A DNA stretch of 64,000 nucleotides. Origin: Psychroflexus planctonicus (GTDB lineage: Bacteria > Bacteroidota > Bacteroidia > Flavobacteriales > Flavobacteriaceae). Location: NCBI RefSeq assembly GCF_014640195.1, contig NZ_BMGM01000001.1, forward strand, positions 124,001-188,000, given 5' to 3'. Positions 45,843 through 54,994 of this stretch are shown in pieces; within the stretch, counting starts at the first letter, position 1, and each line of letters starts with the position of its first letter. The translations under genes and the position numbers were made by a program. The notes beneath the pieces were generated by a model. It was not told the DNA's origin and made no database searches. It saw only the letters and a list, made by a program, of their open reading frames with translations.

Positions 45843-48353
45843 CTATATCAACCCAAACTGCTCAAAGTGATGATTGAAATGTTTTCTATTTAAAAGCTTC
45901 CATTCAAAAGCGGTCAATTCGCCAAACACTGCATTTTTGGTGGTGGTATCTGGGTTTTCTCTAAAGAACACTTCGTAAGTTTCATAAGCTTCTAAAAGTG
46001 CTTTTTTGGCTTCATCTAAATTTTCGTGCTTCAAATCTTCCAATTCATCTTTCTTCATCAAAGGCATTTTGTAGCCTTGGGGCATTTTCTCGTAATTGTA
46101 TAAAGTTTCTTGTACCTTTTCAATGTATTCATCTGGAGTGGCGACTTCAAAATCAGAAATTTCTCCTGTGGCAATTCGAAGTCCCATTTCCAAATGTTCC
46201 ACCATGTGTTGTGGTGTCATCATTCCCCATTTGGCTTCGGCTTCTTCTGTTAGCGAATTCAATTTACTTTCAATAAAATCTTTATCTACTTCATGAAAGG
46301 TTTCTTGTTTTTTCTGAACCATGGTCAGAATGGTGGCAATGGCCACTAATTTATCTTCTTCTTCCACGGCTTCCACATCAAATACTTCTACATACCATTT
46401 TACGATGCCACTAGGCAGTTCTTTTCCTTTTGGGTCACGATCTACTTTTTCTTTGCAAGTCAATCGCACATTGATGGTATCATTGTGATACAAGGGTCTT
46501 AAAAAACGAATTTCTTCCAAACCGTAGTTTGCTGCCACTGGTCCTTTATTGGGATAAACGAATAATCCCGCTGCAGCGGAAATAATGAAATAACCGTGCG
46601 CCGTTCGTTGTTCAAAAATACTGCCTTCCAAAGAAGTGATGTCGGTGTGCGCATAAAAATGATCCCAAGTTAGGTTACCGAAATTGATGATGTCAGTATC
46701 CGTTAAAGTTCGGTTATGTGTTTTGAGCGACATGCCTGGCTGAATGTCTTCCCAATGGTAAGCAAACGGATGTTTTTCAGCTTCCTTGTATTTTGCTTTA
46801 GGCTGATAAATTCCTGTGATTTCCGTTAAAGTCGTCGGACTTCCTTGAATGGCACAACGCTGCATAAAATGTTTGATACCGCGTTTTCCACCCATTTCTT
46901 CGCCACCGCCAGCTCGTCCTGGACCACCGTGAACCAGGTTGGGCAATGGCGAACCATGACCTGTACTTTGTTTAGCCGATTCACGATTGATACACAAAAT
47001 TCGACCATGATGTGAAGCAGCTTGTATGGTATAATCGCGAGCAATGGCATCGTCATTGGTAAAAATGGAACTCACCAAAGAACCTTTTCCTTTTTTTGAA
47101 AGTTGAATGGCTTCATCTAAGGTTTTGTAAGGCATCAAGGTACTTACAGGGCCAAAAGCTTCCGTAACATGAGCTGCTTCATTTTGAAACGGATGATCTT
47201 CTCTCATCACAATCGGTTTGATGAATGCTCCTTTCTCGAAATCGGCATTGATGGTTTCGGCAATATCAAAATTACCATAAACCATCTCCGCTGTTTTTGA
47301 AATTTCGCTGACTGCTTTTTTTACCGCTTCCACTTGCTTTTTATCGATAAGGCTTCCCATACGAACTTCCTTCAATCGTGGGTCGCCTAAAGTCACTTTA
47401 TCCAACGCTTTTCCTAAAGCAATTTGTACGTCTTCAATTAAGGATTCAGGAACGATGGCACGACGAATTGCCGTACATTTCTGACCGCATTTTACCGTCA
47501 TTTCATTTCGCACTTCTCGAATGAATAAGTCAAATTCAGGTGTCCCTGGAACAGCATCTTCACCTAAAATAGAAGCATTCAAAGAGTCCGCTTCCATGGT
47601 AAACGGTACAGATTCTTCTAACAATCTGGGGTGGTTTTTCAATAGTCGACCTGTTGAAGCTGAACCTGTAAAGGTGACGATGTCTTGAGATTCGACACTT
47701 TCTAGAATGGTTTTTTCCGTTCCTGAAATCAGCTGTAAAGCACCTTCAGGTAAAATTCCTGAAGCGATGATTTCTTTCACTACCGCTTCCGTTAAGTAAG
47801 CCGATTGTGGTGCAGGTAAAACTACAGCAGGAACACCAGCCATCCAGTTGACCGCGCATTTTTCCAACATTCCCCAAACTGGAAAGTTGAAGGCATTAAT
47901 ATGCACCGCGACACCTTCTTTAGGAACTAAAATGTGATGTGCCATAAATCGGCCACCGCGAGATAAATCGATAGGATCGCCTTCCACATCAAATGGCTGA
48001 TTGGGGAATAATTTTCTTAAGGAAGCATTGGCAAACAGATTACCAAAACCACCATCGATATCAAACCATGAATCCATTTTGGTTGCTCCTGTTCGGTAGC
48101 TTAATTCGTAAAAGGCTCTTTTTTTCTTTTGAAGGTAAAATGCTAAAGATTTCAGCATATTTCCGCGTTCTTGGAAAGTCATTTTACGAAGTGTGTCCCC
48201 TTTTTCTCGACCGTAAGCCAAGACTTCAGGAATGTTGAATCCTTCAACATTTACCGAAGTAAAATGTTCGCCGGTAATGGAGTCATAAATCGGTTGACCT
48301 TCGCCTTCGCCGCTTGTCCATTTTCCTTGTATGTAACTTTGAGTGGTTTGCAT
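45843..48353 (-). CDS. paaZ: Phenylacetate-pathway bifunctional PaaZ with C-terminal extension
   Basis: PaaZ opens the oxepin-CoA ring (MaoC-type hydratase part) and oxidises the resulting aldehyde (aldehyde dehydrogenase part). The ALDH domain spans about residues 1-510 with TMEADSLNASIL and the catalytic Cys in GQKCTAIRRA; the hydratase domain spans about 525-680 with FGNLTWDHFYAHTD. Typical PaaZ ends near 680; this one has 836 residues, the extra 150 (KWGMMTPQHMVEHLEMGL ... KHFNHHFEQFGL) resembling a DUF1569/DinB-like helical domain. It begins 2 bp after the toxin gene. Confidence 0.93.
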   Translation of the reverse strand: MQTTQSYIQGKWTSGEGEGQPIYDSITGEHFTSVNVEGFNIPEVLAYGREKGDTLRKMTFQERGNMLKSLAFYLQKKKRAFYELSYRTGATKMDSWFDIDGGFGNLFANASLRKLFPNQPFDVEGDPIDLSRGGRFMAHHILVPKEGVAVHINAFNFPVWGMLEKCAVNWMAGVPAVVLPAPQSAYLTEAVVKEIIASGILPEGALQLISGTEKTILESVESQDIVTFTGSASTGRLLKNHPRLLEESVPFTMEADSLNASILGEDAVPGTPEFDLFIREVRNEMTVKCGQKCTAIRRAIVPESLIEDVQIALGKALDKVTLGDPRLKEVRMGSLIDKKQVEAVKKAVSEISKTAEMVYGNFDIAETINADFEKGAFIKPIVMREDHPFQNEAAHVTEAFGPVSTLMPYKTLDEAIQLSKKGKGSLVSSIFTNDDAIARDYTIQAASHHGRILCINRESAKQSTGHGSPLPNLVHGGPGRAGGGEEMGGKRGIKHFMQRCAIQGSPTTLTEITGIYQPKAKYKEAEKHPFAYHWEDIQPGMSLKTHNRTLTDTDIINFGNLTWDHFYAHTDITSLEGSIFEQRTAHGYFIISAAAGLFVYPNKGPVAANYGLEEIRFLRPLYHNDTINVRLTCKEKVDRDPKGKELPSGIVKWYVEVFDVEAVEEEDKLVAIATILTMVQKKQETFHEVDKDFIESKLNSLTEEAEAKWGMMTPQHMVEHLEMGLRIATGEISDFEVATPDEYIEKVQETLYNYEKMPQGYKMPLMKKDELEDLKHENLDEAKKALLEAYETYEVFFRENPDTTTKNAVFGELTAFEWKLLNRKHFNHHFEQFGLI

Positions 48354-48355
48354 GT

Positions 48356-48700
48356 TTAGTATTTTAGAATTTTATTGAGTGTTTCTTTAATTTTTTCTAG
48401 TTCTTTATTAGAAATTCTACCAACCTTTTTTTTGAATCTTAATTTAGATAAGGAACGAGCATGAAATACCATAATCTCAGATTCTTTTTCTAGACCATTA
48501 GTTTCATTAGGCGTCAAAATAGGATGCCCTTTATAATTTTTGATAGAAGAAGTAATAGGACATACTATAACTACATTGAAAAATTCATTCATAGTATCAC
48601 CACTAATTACAACAGCAGGTCTATTTCCAGCTTGCTCACTTCCGACTATTGGGTCAAAATGAACCTGCCAGATTTCTTTTTGCCTAATTTTCATTTTCAT
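48356..48700 (-). CDS. MazF/PemK-type endoribonuclease toxin
   Basis: A 114-residue toxin of the MazF fold. Signatures are the N-terminal GEIW-like KEIWQVHFDPIVGSEQAGNRPAVVIS and the middle VVIVCPITSSIKNYKGHP. These proteins cleave mRNA when freed from the antitoxin. It overlaps the antitoxin gene by 17 bp, the usual coupled order (antitoxin first), and its stop is 2 bp from the paaZ start. Confidence 0.92.
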   Translation of the reverse strand: MKMKIRQKEIWQVHFDPIVGSEQAGNRPAVVISGDTMNEFFNVVIVCPITSSIKNYKGHPILTPNETNGLEKESEIMVFHARSLSKLRFKKKVGRISNKELEKIKETLNKILKY

Positions 48701-48938
48701 AATCTAATAGCATTTGAAAATAATCTGCCATACCTTCTTCTGCCATAGCCATCATATCTTTATCCTTGGCTGCCCTTTGAAAAGACTTTCTATAAGCTGC
48801 TTTATCTAATTCTTCTAAATATACTTCAACAGCCTTTTCTATGATTTTGTTTTTAGGCATTTTCAGATTTTCTGAAGCTTTTGCAAGCTCTGTTAGAAGT
48901 TGATCGGGTAATGTTGATGTGTAAGTTGCCATTATCAA
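48684..48938 (-). CDS. Ribbon-helix-helix antitoxin partner of the MazF-like toxin
   Basis: An 84-residue protein with an N-terminal ribbon-helix-helix: strand TYTSTLPDQLL, helices ELAKASENLKM and PKNKIIEKAVEVYLEELDK. The C-terminal 40 residues are acidic and Met-rich (MMAMAEEGMADYF), the likely toxin-wrapping part. It is the promoter-proximal gene and would repress its own operon. ATG at 48932 is an equally good start. Confidence 0.88.
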   Translation of the reverse strand: MIMATYTSTLPDQLLTELAKASENLKMPKNKIIEKAVEVYLEELDKAAYRKSFQRAAKDKDMMAMAEEGMADYFQMLLDYENEN

Positions 48939-49165
48939 AATTTTAATTTAAATATAAAAAATATTTACATATCATATTTAAAAAGTATAAACATAGTCGT
49001 GAACTTGTTTATCAATTATGAATCACTGACTCCTATTCTTTAGAACATTCACCACAGAGCCTGTCCCGACTTTTCGGGAGACACAAACTACACAGAGCGC
49101 TTAAGTATTTCAATAAGAATAGTAAACCGAAAATTTGCTCTCGGGACTTCGTTTCACTCAGCATA
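48939..49165. repeat. Intergenic repeat region with a nested CCCGA palindrome
   Basis: Between thiolase and the antitoxin. A degenerate CACAGAG/ACACAAAC/CACAGAGCGCTTAAG noncoding repeat (about 49051-49105) is interrupted by TCCCGA (49064-49069) / TCGGGA (49074-49079). A further GC-richer stretch with CTCGGGACTTCG (49140-49151) precedes the thiolase stop. No gene is seen. Confidence 0.65.
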
Positions 49166-50368
49166 CTAAACTCTTTCAATAACAGCAGCATAGCCTTGAC
49201 CAACTCCTACACACATAGTGATGAGTGCATACTTTTTATCAGTCAATTGAAGCTGAAGCGCTGCCGTATGTGCTAATCTTGCGCCGGTAACACCTAATGG
49301 ATGACCGATGGCAATGGCGCCACCATTGGGATTGATTCTTGGGTCGTCGTCTTTTAAACCCCAAGCGCGAATGCAGGCCAAAGCTTGTGCAGCAAAGGCT
49401 TCATTTAATTCGATAATATCCATATCTCCCATGCTTAAGCCTGCTTTTTTCAAGGCTTTGTTGGAAGCTTCAACTGGACCGATGCCCATAATTCGTGGCT
49501 CCACTCCAACCACGGCTGAACTTAAAATTTTAGCCATGGGTTTCAACTTATATTTATCGACTGCTTGTTGTGAAGCTACAATCGTAGCTGCAGCTCCATC
49601 GTTTAGTCCTGAAGCATTTCCAGCAGTAACACTTCCTTCTTTTCGAAAAGCTGGTCGTAATTTGCCTAAAATTTCGAGTTTGGTTTGTGGTTTAATGAAT
49701 TCATCTTGAGCAAAAATTAAATCGTCTTGCTTTCTACGTGGAATACTAACCGCCACAATTTCTTTAGCTAATCTTCCATTTTCTTGTGCTTTTGCTGCTT
49801 TCATTTGCGAATGGTAAGCAAACGCATCTTGATCTTCGCGTGAAATTTTATGAATATCGACTAAATTTTCAGCTGTCATGCCCATACCATCGGTGCCGTA
49901 CATTTCTTCCATTTTAGGATTCACAAAACGCCATCCAAAACTGGTATCGTACATTTTGGCGTCGTTTCCATACGCCGATGATGTTTTAGATATAGCAAAA
50001 GGTCCACGCGTCATGTGTTCTACGCCTCCAGCAATAAATAAATCTCCATCGCCCGCTTTTATGGCTCGGTTGGCGTGAATGATGGCCGAAAGTCCACTGC
50101 TACACAATCTATTCACAGTTTCACCAGGAACGGAATGCGGCAAACCCGCTAAAAGTGAACACATTCTAGCTACGTTTCGGTTGTCTTCTCCAGCTTGATT
50201 GGCACAACCTAAAATCACATCATCAAAAGCTTCTTTTGGAATATTGACATTTCGTTTTACAATTTCTTTAATTACCAAAGCGCCTAAATCGTCTGTTCGT
50301 ACTGGCGAAAGTGTTCCTTTGTAATTTCCGATTGGGGTTCGAATTCCATCTATAATATATGCATCCAT
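49166..50368 (-). CDS. paaJ: Acetyl-CoA acyltransferase / 3-oxoadipyl-CoA thiolase (PaaJ type)
   Basis: Thiolytic cleavage of a 3-ketoacyl-CoA; in the phenylacetate route 3-oxoadipyl-CoA gives succinyl-CoA and acetyl-CoA. The 400-residue protein has all thiolase motifs: nucleophilic Cys in NRLCSSGLSA (near 90), GGVEHMTRGP, NEAFAAQAL, the GGAIAIGHPLGVTGAR loop and the second Cys in CVGVGQG. It lies upstream of the toxin-antitoxin pair and paaZ on the same strand, which supports PaaJ, but a fatty-acid FadA role cannot be excluded. Confidence 0.87.
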   Translation of the reverse strand: MDAYIIDGIRTPIGNYKGTLSPVRTDDLGALVIKEIVKRNVNIPKEAFDDVILGCANQAGEDNRNVARMCSLLAGLPHSVPGETVNRLCSSGLSAIIHANRAIKAGDGDLFIAGGVEHMTRGPFAISKTSSAYGNDAKMYDTSFGWRFVNPKMEEMYGTDGMGMTAENLVDIHKISREDQDAFAYHSQMKAAKAQENGRLAKEIVAVSIPRRKQDDLIFAQDEFIKPQTKLEILGKLRPAFRKEGSVTAGNASGLNDGAAATIVASQQAVDKYKLKPMAKILSSAVVGVEPRIMGIGPVEASNKALKKAGLSMGDMDIIELNEAFAAQALACIRAWGLKDDDPRINPNGGAIAIGHPLGVTGARLAHTAALQLQLTDKKYALITMCVGVGQGYAAVIERV

Positions 50369-50518
50369 TGCGTATTCTTTAATTTTAGTTCAAATATGAA
50401 TTATTGATTTGCTAAAATTAAAATATTTAGACTGAAAACTGAAGATATTCAATTAGATTTTAAAATTTTGATTTGTTCACAGCAAACATTTCATAAAAGA
50501 AAATTTGAATTTACTTAA

Positions 50519-52780
50519 TTAAAACTGAAACCTAAGGTTTAGCATTATATTCCTCCCAGGACTAGTTACGCTATTAGCTCGTAAAAGAGACATGTGGTCT
50601 ACGTAAGTTTCATTTAAAAGATTATTTCCTGTAAGACCAACTTGAAGTTCATTAGCGCCTAATTCAAAGTAATGAGAAACGCCTAAGTTGAATAAAGTAT
50701 ATCCATCCGTTTGCTCTTCATTAAAACCAGGGCGACTTTGCTCACCGATTAGTCTCAGTCCAGCTGAAAAAGTAGTGGGAGTGTTGAAGGGCAACCAATT
50801 TACATTAAAATTCATATTATCCGGCGGAATAAAAGTCAACGGTTCATCTATATCTACATTATCGCCACGCACCATCGCACCCGATAAATTAAAACGTAAG
50901 GAATTATTGGAAAAAGGAATGTATTGAAAATTAAATTCACCCCCATAAAGTCGTGCATCAACTTGTTGGTAAGTCCAAATGTTCATGCCTGTTTCTGGTT
51001 CGGTTTGGTCTGAAGATGAAAAAAAGATGTAATTATCTACCAAGCTACTAAAAACAGAAAGCGATGCAGAGAATTGCTGATGGGTGTATTCATAATTGAT
51101 ATCAGCTTGATAGCTTTGTTCTCTATCAAAATTAGCATTACCAATTTCAAAACGCGTAGTTCCGGGATGTGAGCCATTCGAAAATAACTCTGCTAAATCA
51201 GGAGTTCGAAATCCAGTAGAGATATTGGTTTTTACTTTGTGTTTATTCATGGTTTTGCTGACTCCTAAAGAACCCGTAATTCCATCAAAAGAAGAAGATA
51301 GTTTTCTGTTTTCAGGTTCACCTGGCAATATAAAACCATCGTTAATTAAAGCTTGAGAACTTGCATCTGCAGTAACTTCTCGAAAATCGTAACGCAAAGC
51401 TCCTTGAAAAAAATAGTCTTTCACTTCATATTCTGCCATATAGTAAACGCCTGTTTCAAAAAAACTGGCATCTGGCACTAAAAATTCTTGTGCTTCATCT
51501 AGGTTTTTATTGTTTAAAAAACTTCCTTGCAATCCAAAACTGTGTTTAATTTTGGTGTTGGTTAAACTAATTCTTCCATTATAAAACGTATGCATTTGTC
51601 GAAATCCTAAATCTACTTCATCAAAAGCTTCTTCTATTTCTTTACGGGTGTTGACGTGATGTGAAAGATGCAATGAAGTTTCAAAATTTTCATGTTGTGT
51701 ACTTTGCTTATAGGATAACAAATAGTCTTTTACTTCTTGAAAAGGAAGCTGCATAGAACGATCGTTTCGAGATGTAGCTAAAGATGAATCATCTTGCATT
51801 TCATTTTCACTGATAATGCCTAAATTTTGATTATGAAATGTAAAAGAAAGTTTATTTTGAAATTGCTCCTTTTCTATACCAGTATGCAAACGAATTGAGC
51901 TTGTATTGAAGCGCGAATTGCCAATTATTCTTCCATCACCATCTTTGTAATCTGCATGATTTTCATAAGCTAAATCGGTAGCAAAATAAAAATCGTTTTC
52001 TAATTTTTTACCAATTGAAGCAAATGTCCTGTATCCATTGGAAATGGAATTGAAACTTGAACCCACATTTCCAGTCCAATCCGTAGATTTTAAGTAATCT
52101 TCGTTATCTTTTATTAACAAAACTCCACCTAAAGCTCCTGAGCCGTATAAAACTGAAGCTGGACCTTTAATGACATCTACTCTGTCTACACCTAAGTCGT
52201 TGACGCCTAAACCGTGGTCTGCTCCCCATTGCTGGTTTTCAAGTTTATTGCCTTGAAAAACGGTAACCACACGAGAAAATCCAAGACCGCGAATAAAGGG
52301 CTTGACAATACCTTGACCAAATTCAGCTCCGTACACACCCGGAACTTCGCGAAGCGTTCCCATTAGTCCATTTGGTGAACTTTTTTGCTGAATTGCTCCC
52401 ATGGAAACACTTGTAAAACTGTAAGGTGTTTTAGAACTAATTCCGGATTGTTCATCTAAAATAATAACTTCATCTAAGGCGTCTTCAGGTATTTGTAACA
52501 GAATATCAAGTTTCATAAGTTGACTTGGCTTCAATTCAATTTCCTTTTGAAATAGCTCGTATCCAATAGCCTGAACTTGAAGTGTGTATTTACCTGGCTT
52601 GACGTCTTTAAACTGAAAGCCTTTCTCCAAAATTTCAGCATCAACCGAACTACCGATTAACTTAGCATCAAAAAAAACATCAAATCCATCTTCGGTTGAA
52701 ACATTTACATCTAAAGTTGCATTTTGAGCAAAACTGAAAAAACCAATGCATAAAAAGAAACTTATAACACAATATTTCAT
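50519..52780 (-). CDS. TonB-dependent outer-membrane receptor
   Basis: A 753-residue receptor: signal peptide (CIGFFSFAQ), a carboxypeptidase-regulatory-like domain (about 20-95), plug domain (about 110-235; MGTLREVPGVYGAEFGQG, VDVIKGPASVLYGSGALGG) and a 22-strand barrel ending NIMLNLRFQF. The substrate is unknown; a ferric siderophore, haem or metal complex is likely, because the divergent gene encodes a DtxR-type metalloregulator and a DtxR-like operator lies in the shared promoter region. Confidence 0.92.
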   Translation of the reverse strand: MKYCVISFFLCIGFFSFAQNATLDVNVSTEDGFDVFFDAKLIGSSVDAEILEKGFQFKDVKPGKYTLQVQAIGYELFQKEIELKPSQLMKLDILLQIPEDALDEVIILDEQSGISSKTPYSFTSVSMGAIQQKSSPNGLMGTLREVPGVYGAEFGQGIVKPFIRGLGFSRVVTVFQGNKLENQQWGADHGLGVNDLGVDRVDVIKGPASVLYGSGALGGVLLIKDNEDYLKSTDWTGNVGSSFNSISNGYRTFASIGKKLENDFYFATDLAYENHADYKDGDGRIIGNSRFNTSSIRLHTGIEKEQFQNKLSFTFHNQNLGIISENEMQDDSSLATSRNDRSMQLPFQEVKDYLLSYKQSTQHENFETSLHLSHHVNTRKEIEEAFDEVDLGFRQMHTFYNGRISLTNTKIKHSFGLQGSFLNNKNLDEAQEFLVPDASFFETGVYYMAEYEVKDYFFQGALRYDFREVTADASSQALINDGFILPGEPENRKLSSSFDGITGSLGVSKTMNKHKVKTNISTGFRTPDLAELFSNGSHPGTTRFEIGNANFDREQSYQADINYEYTHQQFSASLSVFSSLVDNYIFFSSSDQTEPETGMNIWTYQQVDARLYGGEFNFQYIPFSNNSLRFNLSGAMVRGDNVDIDEPLTFIPPDNMNFNVNWLPFNTPTTFSAGLRLIGEQSRPGFNEEQTDGYTLFNLGVSHYFELGANELQVGLTGNNLLNETYVDHMSLLRANSVTSPGRNIMLNLRFQF

Positions 52781-52796
52781 TTACAATAAATTTATT

Positions 52797-52812
52797 TTTA
52801 GTCAAACCTAAA
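52797..52812. promoter_or_regulatory. Candidate DtxR/MntR-type operator
   Basis: TTTAG-TCAAAC-CTAAA, an inverted repeat with 5-base arms, in the 102-bp gap between the TonB receptor and the metalloregulator gene. It resembles DtxR/IdeR-family boxes. Its position, about 17 bp upstream of the receptor ATG, suits repression of the receptor. Confidence 0.55.
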
Positions 52813-52882
52813 TATATTTAATTTATGATACAAACATTAATTTAGTTTTATAAAAATATTATATTTGTATAAAATAATTTTG

Positions 52883-53542
52883 ATGTTTAGTTTATCTGAA
52901 GAAAATTATCTAAAAGCCATTTTTCATTTAGAAAAAAAGATAAATGCGGAAGTAAGTACGAATGCATTAGCAGAAGAAATGAATAGCAAAGCATCTTCTG
53001 TAACCGATATGCTAAAAAAAATGGCCGACAAAGACTTGGTCATTTACAAGAAATACCAAGGTGTAAAACTAAGCGAACTCGGCAGAAAAACAGCTGTTGA
53101 AATAATTAGAAAACACCGATTATGGGAAGTTTTTTTAGTTGAAAAACTCAATTTTTCTTGGGATGAAGTTCATGATGTAGCTGAAGAGTTAGAGCACATC
53201 AAGTCTAAAAAATTAATTACCGAGTTAGATAATTTCTTAGGAAATCCAAAACGAGACCCGCATGGCGACCCCATACCTGATGCAAGTGGAAACTTTTTAG
53301 TTGTAAACAAAGCCATATTAAAAAACCTAAATGTCAGTGAAAAAGGAATTTTTGTAGGTGTAAAAGATTCTTCTGTTGAATTTTTACAATATTTAGATAA
53401 AAATGAAATTGCCTTGGGAAAAAGCATCAAAGTAATTGAAAAAGAAGCCTTTGATGGATCCATGCGTATTCAAATTGAAAATGATCAAACCGTGAATATT
53501 TCTGAACAAGTCAGTGAAAATTTATATATAAAATCTATTTAA
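52883..53542 (+). CDS. DtxR/MntR-family metal-dependent transcriptional regulator
   Basis: Winged-helix repressor with three domains: DNA-binding (about residues 1-70, FSLSEENYLKAIFHLEK...SSVTDMLKKMADKDL), dimerisation/metal-binding (about 75-140, with RKHRLWEVFLVEKL, DEVHDVAEELEHIKS) and a C-terminal FeoA/SH3-like domain (about 150-219). A TTG at 52865 would add six residues, but TATATTTG (52860-52867) there looks like the promoter -7 box, so ATG at 52883 is chosen. The stop overlaps the ZIP start (TAATG). Confidence 0.93.
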   Translation: MFSLSEENYLKAIFHLEKKINAEVSTNALAEEMNSKASSVTDMLKKMADKDLVIYKKYQGVKLSELGRKTAVEIIRKHRLWEVFLVEKLNFSWDEVHDVAEELEHIKSKKLITELDNFLGNPKRDPHGDPIPDASGNFLVVNKAILKNLNVSEKGIFVGVKDSSVEFLQYLDKNEIALGKSIKVIEKEAFDGSMRIQIENDQTVNISEQVSENLYIKSI

Positions 53543-54363
53543 TGAATGAAATCATTACATTTTTTAGTAACCTAGACCCTGTTTTAGCTGCGCTCTATGC
53601 TACTTTGTTTACTTGGTTATTAACCGCTGTTGGTGCTTCTTCAGTGTTTTTTATCAAAAAAATGAATCGTGTATTTTTTGATGGAACATTGGGGTTTACT
53701 GGTGGGGTTATGATTGCTGCCAGTTTTTGGAGTTTGTTAGCGCCAGCTATAGAAATGAGTGAAGGAGATGGTTTTACCAAAGTTTGGCCAAGTGCAATTG
53801 GATTTGCTTTGGGAGCGATATTTATTTTTGGTTTAGACAAAGTCTTACCACACCTTCATGTCAATTTTAGAGAAAGTAGAAAAGAAGGAATTAAAACACC
53901 TTGGCATAAATCGGTTTTGCTCACCTTAGCAATCACTTTGCATAATATTCCTGAAGGACTTGCGGTTGGCGTTTTGTTTGGCGGAGCAGCTGCTGGCATT
54001 GAAGGTGCAAGCATTGGTGGTGCTGTTGCATTGGCGCTTGGTATTGGAATTCAAAATTTACCTGAAGGTTTTGCGGTTGCCGTACCACTACGAGGATTAG
54101 GTTTAAGTAAATTGAAAAGCTTCAATTATGGACAACTCTCTGCTATTGTTGAACCTTTTGCGGCGGTATTAGGTGCTTGGGCTGTTTTGAGCTTTACAGA
54201 AATATTGCCTTATGCGCTAAGTTTTGCAGCAGGAGCGATGATTTTTGTGGTTATTGAAGAAGTAATACCAGAATCCCAATTGGAAAAAAACACAGATATT
54301 GCTACACTAGGATTTGTAGGTGGCTTTATTTTGATGATGATTTTAGATGTAGCATTGGGCTAA
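53542..54363 (+). CDS. ZIP family metal transporter
   Basis: A 273-residue inner-membrane divalent cation transporter of the ZupT/GufA branch. The two metal-site helices are complete: LAITLHNIPEGLAVGVLFGG (His and Glu ligands near residues 134-138) and ALGIGIQNLPEGFAVAVPL (near 173-178). About eight membrane helices. Translationally coupled to the DtxR-type regulator, so zinc, manganese or iron uptake under metal control is likely. Confidence 0.93.
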   Translation: MNEIITFFSNLDPVLAALYATLFTWLLTAVGASSVFFIKKMNRVFFDGTLGFTGGVMIAASFWSLLAPAIEMSEGDGFTKVWPSAIGFALGAIFIFGLDKVLPHLHVNFRESRKEGIKTPWHKSVLLTLAITLHNIPEGLAVGVLFGGAAAGIEGASIGGAVALALGIGIQNLPEGFAVAVPLRGLGLSKLKSFNYGQLSAIVEPFAAVLGAWAVLSFTEILPYALSFAAGAMIFVVIEEVIPESQLEKNTDIATLGFVGGFILMMILDVALG

Positions 54364-54367
54364 ACAA

Positions 54368-54397
54368 AAAAGTCAACTTATAGAAAAGTTGACTTTT
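54368..54397. terminator. Bidirectional terminator between ZIP and frr
   Basis: Perfect 12-bp stem AAAAGTCAACTT (54368-54379) / AAGTTGACTTTT (54386-54397) with a 6-base loop and A/T runs on both sides; it serves both converging genes. Confidence 0.9.
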
Positions 54398-54421
54398 CAT
54401 GTTTAGATATAGTAATGAAAC

Positions 54422-54976
54422 TTAAACCTTCATAATTTCAGCATCTTTAGCTTCATACACTTTATCGATATCTGCAATGTATTTATCGGTAAGTTTTTGC
54501 ACTTCATCTTCTGCATCCTTCAGCATATCTTCTGATATGTCTAGTTTTTTCAACTCAGCATTGGCGTTTCTTCGGGTATTTCTAACTCCAATTTTAGCTT
54601 CTTCAGCTTCCGATTTAGCTTGTTTAGAAAGTTCTCTTCTTCGTTCTTCTGTTAGAGGCGGAACATTTATAATTACGCTTTCACCATTATTCATCGGGTT
54701 AAAACCTAAATTAGCATTCATAATTGCCTTTTCAATTTCTTGAATTAAAGATTTTTCGAAAGGTTGAACCGATAAGGTTTGTGCATCTGGTGTATTGATG
54801 TTACTCACTTGGCTTAAAGGCGTCATGCTTCCGTAGTATTCTACTTGAACACCGCTGAGCATTGTTGGGTTAGCTTTGCCTGCTCTAATGTTTACGTATT
54901 GCTTTCTGAGGTGCTTCACTGCACCTTGCATATCATCTTCTGTAGATTCTATAATAAAGTCAACTTCTTCATTCAT
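54422..54976 (-). CDS. frr: Ribosome recycling factor
   Basis: Splits post-termination ribosomes together with EF-G. The 184-residue protein has the three-helix bundle and the core motif KHLRKQYVNIRAGKANPTML (residues 22-41), followed by PLSQVSNINTPDAQTLSVQPF and the closing helix KLTDKYIADIDKVYEAKDAEI. It starts 18 bp after the pyrH stop; the pair is conserved across bacteria. Confidence 0.97.
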   Translation of the reverse strand: MNEEVDFIIESTEDDMQGAVKHLRKQYVNIRAGKANPTMLSGVQVEYYGSMTPLSQVSNINTPDAQTLSVQPFEKSLIQEIEKAIMNANLGFNPMNNGESVIINVPPLTEERRRELSKQAKSEAEEAKIGVRNTRRNANAELKKLDISEDMLKDAEDEVQKLTDKYIADIDKVYEAKDAEIMKV

Positions 54977-54994
54977 GGCTTACGATATATATTT

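Noticed and set aside
52865-52882. TTG start for the DtxR-type regulator
   Set aside because: The codon overlaps a TATATTTG promoter box, and the six added residues (MYKIIL) are not part of the family's N-terminus.
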